A stretch of 15,917 nt of DNA from an uncultured Rhodanobacter sp. (GTDB taxonomy: Bacteria > Pseudomonadota > Gammaproteobacteria > Xanthomonadales > Rhodanobacteraceae), in NCBI GenBank assembly GCA_903827735.1, contig CAIKJM010000263.1, positions 1 to 15,917 on the forward strand, given 5' to 3'. Each line of letters begins with the position of its first letter. The stretch's first letter is position 1. The notes beneath the pieces are model-generated. The model saw nothing but the letters and a program-made list of their open reading frames with translations. It did not search any database and had not been told where the DNA came from. Below, piece after piece: positions 7,813 to 15,917 of the stretch. The translations under genes were made by a program, and so were the position numbers.

Positions 7813-7816
<4 letters not shown>
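7771..7816 (+). promoter_or_regulatory. clpB 5' leader structure that can pair the ribosome-binding site and start codon
   Basis: Two adjacent perfect hairpins can form in the leader RNA. The first is GGCCG-GTGA-CGGCC (7778-7791), with a GNRA-type GUGA loop. The second is GCATC-TTC-GATGC (7804-7816), in which the AUG (7813-7815) is base-paired. The Shine-Dalgarno GAGGG (7800-7804) could also pair, largely through G-U pairs, with CUUUU at 7771-7775 across the first hairpin, resembling a fourU element. This is RNA-thermometer-like, but predicted by eye only. Confidence 0.35.
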
Positions 7817-10410
<2,594 letters not shown>

Positions 10411-10438
10411 CTTTCGGCTTTCAACGCAACGCGCGGAT

Positions 10439-10473
10439 AAAAAAATCCCGGCCTCAGCGCCGGGATTTTTTTT
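10439..10473. terminator. Bidirectional intrinsic terminator between clpB and receptor gene 1
   Basis: The core stem TCCCGGC (10446-10452) / GCCGGGA (10459-10465), with a 6-nt loop, is extended by seven A's on the left (10439-10445) and eight T's on the right (10466-10473). It works in both directions, ending clpB (28 bp upstream) and the minus-strand receptor gene that stops at 10489. Its left arm AAAAATCCCGGC recurs exactly in the terminator at 13196-13207. Confidence 0.9.
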
Positions 10474-10488
10474 CTAACGATATTGCCG

Positions 10489-12969
10489 TTACCAGCTGTA
10501 GCGGACCTTGCCGTAGACGTAGGCACCGTTGTAACCGAACGGCGAAAAGGTCGAGTAGGGCAGCGTGCCGTTGTTGCTGTTGTTGGCGATATTGCGGTCA
10601 GGATAGGTGTCCAGCGCGTCGTCCGCGCCCACCGTAAAGGTCCAGTTGTTCAAGCGGTAGTTCACCGCCAAATCCAGCAGCCACTTCGGCGAAAAGGTCT
10701 GGTCGACCACGCCATTGGCGATGTTGTAGCTGGCCAGGCTGCTGACGTAACTGGTGTAGCTGCCGTAACGAGTCAAGGTCGCGTTGAAGCCCCAGTTGCC
10801 GACGTTGTACAGCTCGCTGAGGATCAGCTTGCTGCGCGGCGTCGAGTTGGCCAGATAACCCTCGATGTCCTGGCGGTTCAGGCGCACGAAGTTGACGCCC
10901 AGATTTTCCAGCACCGCCGGGTTGGCTTTGACCTGAGTCACCTTGTTCTGGTTGTAGTTGGCGCTGAGCGTGGTGGAGAGCGTTCCTGCGGTGCCAAAAT
11001 CGGCCAGATAGGTGCCGACGAAATCGACGCCACGCGTGCGCGTGTCGGCCGCGTTGGTGAAGTAGTTGAGGCTGCTGTAGTTGAGGTTGGTGATGCCGTT
11101 GGCGGCCAGATAGCTCAGCACGGACGGCGCCGTGGTGGAGATCGCACCGGACAGCGCTATGCGGTTCTGGATATCGATCTGGTAGACGTCCGTGCTGAGC
11201 GTCAGCGCATCGGTGGGATTCCACACCGCGCCGAAGGTGAAGTTTTCGGATTTCTCAGGCTTCAGCGGCTGCGCGCCGAGCAGTCGTGCTATCGGACTGT
11301 TCACCGGCACCAGGCCCGAGTTGTAGATCCCGGCGGGCAGGCCGGCCGAATTGCCGGTGGCATAGAACAGCGACGATATCTGCGAGAAGTATTGCTGCCC
11401 CAGCGACGGCGCACGGAAGCCGGTCGAGGCGCTGGCGCGCAGCGCAAAACGATCGGTGAAATCGAAGCGTCCGGCCAGCGAGCCCGACGTGGTGTTGCCA
11501 AAATCGTTGTAGTGCTCGTGCCGCACGGCCGCCGACACCGCCAGACGGTCGGTCAGATTGGTCTCCAGATCGAGGTACTCGGCCACATCCTGCCGCGACG
11601 CGTCCACTGCGTTGGCCGGCTGCCAGCCGGCAAAACCCTGCGCGCCGCCAGATACGCCGGAGGTGCCGACATACCAGGAGGGCAGTGAGCCGGCGTCGAT
11701 GCTGTAGGTCTGCCGCAGATATTCGGCGCCAAATGCCACTGTCACGGGATTAGGCAGCCAGCTTGGCGACAGGTCCTTGGCGATATCCAGGTCGACGGCT
11801 TCCTGAGCGGCAGTGAGAATGCCGTCGTCGAACGTCGTCGGCGTGGTGCCGAAGTCGTGCAGGTAGGCGTAGTTGAGGCTGTTCTGGGTCTGATAGGAAA
11901 CCCGGTTGCGGCCGAAATTGCCGCTCAGATCCCAGCGCCAGCCGTCGAGCGTGCCGCGCAGGCCGGTGACCAGCGACTGGTCGGTGGAATCGGCGTGCTC
12001 CAGCGGCAAAAAGCCGTCGGGGTAAACCTCACCGATCAGCGCGTTGTTGGGCTTGGGCGCGTTAGTGCCGTAACGGAAAAACGCCGGCGACGTGGTCTGG
12101 CGACGACCGAAGTGGCCAAACGCATAAAACTGTACGTCGGGGGTGATGTCGTACTGCGTGTTGAGCAGCACATTGGTGTCGTGCACGGCCGGATCGCCCT
12201 GCCGGTAGTTCACGCCTAGCGCGGTGTAGCCCGGACGCGTGTCCGGTGCGGCGCGGTTGGTGTAATCCTCGTTGCCGCTCTGTACGGACAGGCGCAGCCA
12301 GCCCTTGTCGTCGGCAAGCGGTATGCCGAAATCGGCCGAACCCTGCCACTGCCGGCCATCACCCGCCGAATACTGCCCGCCGGTGACCTCGACGTCGCCG
12401 CCCTTGGCGCCCTTTTTCAGGATGATGTTGATCACGCCGGCGATCGCATCGGAGCCGTACTGAGCCGATGCGCCGTCGCGCAGCACTTCGATGTGATCGA
12501 TCGCCGACAGCGGAATGGTGTTGAGATCGACCGACTGCGAGCCGCGGCCGATAACGCCGTTGTTCAGCAGAATCGCGCCCGCATGCCAGCGCTTGCCGTT
12601 CACCAGCACTAGCACCTGATCCGGCGAAAGACCACGCAGCTGGGCCGGGCGCTGGCTGTCGGCGGTGTCCGATGCCGAAGGTCGCGGAAAATTCAGCGAC
12701 GGGATGATGCGCGCAAGCGCTGTTGGCAGATCGTTGGTGCCGGTCTGCTGCAGCACTTTGGCCGAGACGACGTCGATCGGCGTGAGTGAGCTGCTCTCGG
12801 TGCGGCTATCCGATCGCGTACCGGTCACGATGACCGCGCTGAGATCTTTAGTCTTCGCCGGCGTGGCTGCGGGTGTGTTGTCTTGCGCTGCCGCTGCATT
12901 TGAGAGTGCAAGCGCGATGATGGCGGGCAAAAAGGCCGGGATAAAACGGCTTTGGCGCTTGCTAATCAT
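10489..12969 (-). CDS. TonB-dependent outer membrane receptor (paralogue 1)
   Basis: This is an outer-membrane beta-barrel transporter energised by TonB-ExbBD, for a substrate that cannot be identified here. The product is 826 aa. Residues 1-28 are a Sec signal peptide ending AAAA before Gln29. A TonB-box-like AVIVTGTR lies at 45-52. The plug domain (about 58-180) includes LRGLSPDQVLVLVNGKR, IGRGSQSVDLNTIP, AIDHIEVLRDGASAQYGSDA and AGVINIILK. The rest forms the 22-stranded barrel, with the family block TGFRAPSLGQQYF. The last residue is Trp rather than the usual Phe, which is still aromatic. AGGGA lies 5 nt before the ATG. The protein is clearly paralogous to the neighbouring receptor. No regulator, sigma/anti-sigma pair or catabolic enzyme flanks it, so siderophore, sugar or other ligands remain open. 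Confidence 0.93.
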   Translation of the reverse strand: MISKRQSRFIPAFLPAIIALALSNAAAAQDNTPAATPAKTKDLSAVIVTGTRSDSRTESSSLTPIDVVSAKVLQQTGTNDLPTALARIIPSLNFPRPSASDTADSQRPAQLRGLSPDQVLVLVNGKRWHAGAILLNNGVIGRGSQSVDLNTIPLSAIDHIEVLRDGASAQYGSDAIAGVINIILKKGAKGGDVEVTGGQYSAGDGRQWQGSADFGIPLADDKGWLRLSVQSGNEDYTNRAAPDTRPGYTALGVNYRQGDPAVHDTNVLLNTQYDITPDVQFYAFGHFGRRQTTSPAFFRYGTNAPKPNNALIGEVYPDGFLPLEHADSTDQSLVTGLRGTLDGWRWDLSGNFGRNRVSYQTQNSLNYAYLHDFGTTPTTFDDGILTAAQEAVDLDIAKDLSPSWLPNPVTVAFGAEYLRQTYSIDAGSLPSWYVGTSGVSGGAQGFAGWQPANAVDASRQDVAEYLDLETNLTDRLAVSAAVRHEHYNDFGNTTSGSLAGRFDFTDRFALRASASTGFRAPSLGQQYFSQISSLFYATGNSAGLPAGIYNSGLVPVNSPIARLLGAQPLKPEKSENFTFGAVWNPTDALTLSTDVYQIDIQNRIALSGAISTTAPSVLSYLAANGITNLNYSSLNYFTNAADTRTRGVDFVGTYLADFGTAGTLSTTLSANYNQNKVTQVKANPAVLENLGVNFVRLNRQDIEGYLANSTPRSKLILSELYNVGNWGFNATLTRYGSYTSYVSSLASYNIANGVVDQTFSPKWLLDLAVNYRLNNWTFTVGADDALDTYPDRNIANNSNNGTLPYSTFSPFGYNGAYVYGKVRYSW

Positions 12970-13008
12970 TACTGTCCCTAAACCTGTATCTTTGATTGAA
13001 GAAATTGC

Positions 13009-13037
13009 AGGTTAACGACGAATAAACAAATGGTCAA
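13009..13037 (-). promoter_or_regulatory. Candidate sigma-70 promoter for receptor gene 1
   Basis: Read on the minus strand, TTGACC (13032-13037; 5 of 6 to TTGACA) and TAACCT (13009-13014; 3 of 6 to TATAAT) are separated by 17 bp. The implied start near 13002 gives a leader of about 33 nt. The -10 match is poor, so this is tentative. Confidence 0.3.
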
Positions 13038-13041
13038 TGAT

Positions 13042-13070
13042 ATGGACGTCTATATGTCTAAATGGACATA
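13042..13070. promoter_or_regulatory. Two adjacent palindromes, likely operators, upstream of receptor gene 1
   Basis: ATGGACGTCTAT (13042-13053) is a near-perfect palindrome. It directly abuts TATGTCTAAATGGACATA (13053-13070), which has perfect 6-bp arms. Together they hold four TRGAC half-sites (13043, 13048 on minus, 13056 on minus, 13063). A fifth copy, TAGAC, lies at 13090-13094. The block sits in AT-rich DNA just upstream of the candidate -35 box. The binding protein is unknown; the sequence does not look like a Fur box. Confidence 0.45.
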
Positions 13071-13191
13071 AGTTTAATACTTGAAGTTATAGACAATTTT
13101 TCGTTTTTTTGACCCGCTTTATCCAGCAGCTAGACCGAGTCTTGCCAATCTTTTGGCGTGTATGGCGCGTATGGCCTGCGTGCATGCGCCG

Positions 13192-13228
13192 AGACAAAAA
13201 TCCCGGCGCTAGGCCGGGATTTTTGTCT
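13192..13228 (-). terminator. Intrinsic terminator of receptor gene 2
   Basis: This is a perfect 16-bp stem (13192-13207 with 13213-13228) around a 5-nt loop. GCCGGG is followed by TTTTT on either strand. It begins 16 bp past the stop of the receptor gene at 13245. The stem shares AAAAATCCCGGC with the clpB terminator. Between it and 13090 no gene was seen, only two imperfect 9-bp tandem units, TGGCGTGTA and TGGCGCGTA (13154-13171). Confidence 0.85.
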
Positions 13229-13244
13229 TAAGCCGCGTTCCGCC

Positions 13245-15713
13245 TTAGAAGCGATAGGTAACCTTTCCATACCAATAACGACCGTTGAAGCCGAACGGCG
13301 ACAGCGCGGAGTACTGCAGGCCCGAACCGTAGTCATACTCGTTGTTTGGCGCCACCTTGGTCGGGTATTGATTGGTGACATTGTCCGCACCGACGGTAAA
13401 GGTCCAGGCATCCAGGTTGTAGCTGGCCGCCAGATCGAGCAGCCAGCGTGCCGAGAAGAACTGATCTTCGTCGCCGTTGGCGTCGTCACCGCGACGGATG
13501 ATCGAGCCGTAGCGGGTGAGGTTGGCATGCAGGTCGACATTCTGGATGGCCCAGTCGCCGTAAAGCACGTACTTGGTGCGTGGCGTGGACGAGGTCAGCA
13601 GGCCCTGGCTGGCGCGGCCAAAGTTGGGGTTCGTTACGTCCAGCACCGTCGTCTTATTGTAGTTGCCGCTGAGACCGACGTTGAATTTGCCCCAGTCGCT
13701 GAAATCAAAACGCTGGTTCAAGATCAGGTCCACACCGCGGGTGCGGGTCGTGCCGCCGTTGACGAAGAACTGCGCGCCGCTGACTTCGCCATTGGCCAGG
13801 GTCGGCTCAACGTTAAGCTGGTCGCTGTACAGAATCTGGTCGTAAATACGTACCTGGTAGGCATCCAGCGTTGCGCTGAAATCGTTGGTCGGTTGCCATA
13901 CCGCGCCCAGTCCATAGTTAGTGGACTTTTCCGGGGTCAACGGTTTGGCGCCCAGGGCAATGGCGGTGGGGCTGTCCGTACGGAACGTACCGACCTGCTG
14001 GAGCACGCCATTTTGCTGCAGGGTTACCACGGACTCGTAGTTCTGTTGCGCCAATGACGGAGCCCGGAAGCCGTTCGATACCGTGCCGCGCAACGCGAAC
14101 GTATCGGTCAGCTGATATCGCAGCGATAGCTTGCCGGAGCGGGTCGAGCCCGAGTCGCTGTAGTCCTCGTAACGCGCGGCCACACCGGCAGAAAGTTTGC
14201 TGGTGATGTCGGTTTCCAGGTCGACGTACGCGGCCTCGCTGTGGCGCTGGAAGTTGCCGGCCACCTGGGGGCTGAGTCCCGGATAAACCTGTGAGCCGCC
14301 GGGCGCCACGTCGCCACTGACCGGATCGATGATGGCTGGGTTAAAGAAATAGGAGTTGGGATCGCCCGCGCCGATGTCGTAGTAATCCTTGCGGTATTCG
14401 CCGCCGAACGACACGGTGACGGGATTTGGCAGAAAAGTCGGCGAGTATTCCTTGCTCAGATCGACGTTGGCTACATCCTGTTTGGTGGTGAAGTTGCCAG
14501 CGTTGAAGTAGGTCGGGCTGAATCCGACGCCCGTGGCATCCAGCGTGCTGTAGTACTGGTTGATATTGAGGCTGTTGTTGATATCGAAAACCATGTGGTT
14601 GTAGCCGAAATCGGCCGAGGCATCCCAATGCCAGCCGTTGTCCGTGGTGCCCTTGACGCCGACGACCGCGGAGGCATCGTTCACATGGTTGATGATCTGG
14701 GGAAGAAAGCCGTTCGGATAGATCGCCGTGGCATTTCGATAGTTGTCGCCGGATCGGTAGTAGCCATTCGAGGTGACATCGCGGCGGCTCAGGTTGAGGT
14801 AACCGTAGAGCTCGACATTCGGTGTCAGGTCGTAGCCGAAGTTAAGCAGGGCCTGATAGGTCTTGACCGCCGGATCGCCGTAGCGCTCGTAGGGTACGCC
14901 CTGCGCATTGGCGTTATCCGGAGTCAGCGTAGTGGCGATGTCGGTGTTCTGGGCGCGGTTGGTGTTCATCACATCGGAGTAGTTCCACGCCAGCCTGGCC
15001 CAACCTGGTGCGCTGCCCTGCGGGCCGCTCAAGGGGATGCCGACCGATCCGGACAACCCGTTTTGCGCGCCGTCGCCCTTGTCCATGACGCCGCCATTGG
15101 CGGTAATTTCATTTTTGCCCGGCGCGCTCCCGTGCTTGAGGATGATGTTGACCACGCCAGCGATGGCGTCCGAGCCGTACTGCGCCGCAGCGCCGTCGCG
15201 CAGCACTTCGATATGGTCGATGGCGGAAATAGGTATCGAGTTGAAATCGACCGGGGCCGAGCCGCGTCCTATCGAGTTGTTGTAATTGACCAGGCTGGTG
15301 GTGTGGTACCGCTTGCCGTCGACCAGCACGAGCACGTCATCCGGCGACAGGCCTCGCAGGGTCAGCGGGCGAACCGCGTCATTGCCGTCGTTGATGGCGG
15401 GGCGAGGGAAGTTGAGCGACGGCAGCAGCGTGTTCAATGCGCTGGCAATATCGGTAGCACCACTGGCGTTGATGTCCGCTGGCGTCAGCACATCAATGGG
15501 CGAAAGCGACTCGGCAACCGTGCGTGTGGATTGCCGGGTGCCGGTGACCACCACCTGCTGCAGCTGTTTGGTGTCTTTCGACGGTGCCGCAGCGGTATCG
15601 CTGGGCGTGGAGGAGCTTGCGGCATCCTGTGCCCATAGGGCGGTGCTGAACAGGCTCATGCCAAGCAGTGGAATGAGCGCGCTGGCCAATCGATTGCGAC
15701 GGAATGTTGCCAT
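13245..15713 (-). CDS. TonB-dependent outer membrane receptor (paralogue 2)
   Basis: This is a TonB-dependent outer-membrane transporter of unknown substrate. The ATG at 15711-15713 is preceded by GGGGAG with 9 nt spacing and gives 822 aa; the open frame to 15833 lies before the signal peptide and is rejected. Residues 1-28 are a signal peptide ending ALWA before Gln29. The TonB-box-like QVVVTGTR lies at 53-60. The plug includes LRGLSPDDVLVLVDGKR, IGRGSAPVDFNSIP, IDHIEVLRDGAAAQYGSDA and AGVVNIILK. The barrel carries FRAPSLAQQNYES and ends in Phe, the standard BAM-recognised C-terminus. Plug segments match the neighbouring receptor closely and the barrels less so, with longer loops here (for example NTDIATTLTPDNANAQG). 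It has its own terminator and upstream region, so it is probably not in an operon with the other receptor. Confidence 0.93.
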   Translation of the reverse strand: MATFRRNRLASALIPLLGMSLFSTALWAQDAASSSTPSDTAAAPSKDTKQLQQVVVTGTRQSTRTVAESLSPIDVLTPADINASGATDIASALNTLLPSLNFPRPAINDGNDAVRPLTLRGLSPDDVLVLVDGKRYHTTSLVNYNNSIGRGSAPVDFNSIPISAIDHIEVLRDGAAAQYGSDAIAGVVNIILKHGSAPGKNEITANGGVMDKGDGAQNGLSGSVGIPLSGPQGSAPGWARLAWNYSDVMNTNRAQNTDIATTLTPDNANAQGVPYERYGDPAVKTYQALLNFGYDLTPNVELYGYLNLSRRDVTSNGYYRSGDNYRNATAIYPNGFLPQIINHVNDASAVVGVKGTTDNGWHWDASADFGYNHMVFDINNSLNINQYYSTLDATGVGFSPTYFNAGNFTTKQDVANVDLSKEYSPTFLPNPVTVSFGGEYRKDYYDIGAGDPNSYFFNPAIIDPVSGDVAPGGSQVYPGLSPQVAGNFQRHSEAAYVDLETDITSKLSAGVAARYEDYSDSGSTRSGKLSLRYQLTDTFALRGTVSNGFRAPSLAQQNYESVVTLQQNGVLQQVGTFRTDSPTAIALGAKPLTPEKSTNYGLGAVWQPTNDFSATLDAYQVRIYDQILYSDQLNVEPTLANGEVSGAQFFVNGGTTRTRGVDLILNQRFDFSDWGKFNVGLSGNYNKTTVLDVTNPNFGRASQGLLTSSTPRTKYVLYGDWAIQNVDLHANLTRYGSIIRRGDDANGDEDQFFSARWLLDLAASYNLDAWTFTVGADNVTNQYPTKVAPNNEYDYGSGLQYSALSPFGFNGRYWYGKVTYRF

Positions 15714-15835
15714 ATTGAAAATCTCCCCAGATTCACTTGCTAGTGGCGGCGGTCTCCTCACCGCGGCATGCTCTATCGGCAGTGCTGGTTCGACCCTAAG
15801 TGAAAATGATGCGATGCGCAACAAATAATTCACAG

Positions 15836-15864
15836 ATATTTACAATGGGTGAAACAATTCGCAA
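15836..15864 (-). promoter_or_regulatory. Candidate promoter for receptor gene 2
   Basis: On the minus strand TTGCGA (15859-15864) lies 17 bp before AAATAT (15836-15841), which is preceded by TGT as in an extended -10 element. The leader would be about 115 nt. Both hexamers are weak matches, and the choice rests mainly on the AT-rich setting. Confidence 0.25.
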
Positions 15865-15878
15865 TTGCCAAATAAAAA

Positions 15879-15894
15879 CATATGCTTGCATATG
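15879..15894. promoter_or_regulatory. Perfect palindrome upstream of receptor gene 2, likely operator
   Basis: CATATGC-TT-GCATATG is an inverted repeat with perfect 7-bp arms and a 2-nt centre. It is centred about 57 bp upstream of the predicted transcription start of the receptor gene, a usual distance for an activator site. A smaller palindrome, GCAATTGC (15861-15868), overlaps the candidate -35 box. The rest of 15714-15917 shows no gene. Confidence 0.4.
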
Positions 15895-15917
15895 AAACTA
15901 TCCTTGGGTGGTCGATA

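Noticed and set aside
10483..11688. A 401-codon plus-strand frame opposite receptor gene 1, and similar frames opposite receptor gene 2 (13158-14057, 14595-15638)
   Set aside because: They mirror receptor codons (Val/Gly/Arg-rich repeats of VG and RR), lack start signals and show no family resemblance.
12970..13130. Possible Fur box or other iron-responsive operator before the receptor genes
   Set aside because: No sequence resembling the GATAATGATAATCATTATC consensus is visible here or at 15714-15917, so iron control is not supported.
13154..13176. Short imperfect tandem repeat TGGCGTGTA / TGGCGCGTA
   Set aside because: Only two 9-bp units with a mismatch, followed by a decayed third; too little to call a functional repeat.
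15749..15764. Small hairpin GCGGT-CTCCTC-ACCGC in the receptor gene 2 leader with GAGGAG in its loop on the mRNA strand
   Set aside because: The stem is only 5 bp and the GAGGAG is about 40 nt from the start codon, with no nearby start; the real Shine-Dalgarno is at 15723-15728.

Overview
The window looks like GC-rich chromosomal DNA from a gammaproteobacterium of the Xanthomonadales, most likely the Rhodanobacteraceae (Dyella/Rhodanobacter-like). I infer this from protein resemblance, the gene order and the long TonB-dependent receptors; no database search was possible. Almost everything is coding, and no tRNA, rRNA, CRISPR array, insertion sequence or phage gene was seen.

Layout. (1) 1-803: the 3' part of a glutamine-dependent-type NAD+ synthetase gene (nadE) on +, which meets bamD (890-1744, -) at a shared bidirectional terminator. 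(2) bamD diverges from rluD (1816-2790, +), which is followed closely by pgeF/yfiH (2795-3583, +). (3) A compact three-gene minus-strand operon, otsB (6739-7578) > GH15 glycoside hydrolase (4974-6779) > otsA (3574-4977), has overlapping genes throughout. (4) clpB (7813-10410, +) lies divergent from otsB, behind a 234-bp regulatory gap. (5) Two paralogous TonB-dependent outer-membrane receptors lie in tandem on - (10489-12969 and 13245-15713), each with its own terminator and its own AT-rich upstream region.

How it fits together. In Escherichia coli the order is bamD / rluD - yfiH - clpB. The same order is kept here, but a trehalose block (trehalose-6-phosphate synthase, its phosphatase and a GH15 enzyme) sits in opposite orientation between pgeF and clpB. 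Trehalose synthesis and ClpB disaggregation both protect proteins under stress, so the divergent otsB/clpB promoter region is the most interesting regulatory spot. It holds a candidate heat-shock promoter, a 10-bp inverted repeat with a 38-nt spacer, and a 5' leader in which the Shine-Dalgarno sequence and AUG can be paired (RNA-thermometer-like). The receptor pair looks like an old tandem duplication of a nutrient or siderophore receptor. Its substrate cannot be read from the window, but both upstream regions carry palindromic, operator-like sequences that differ from each other.
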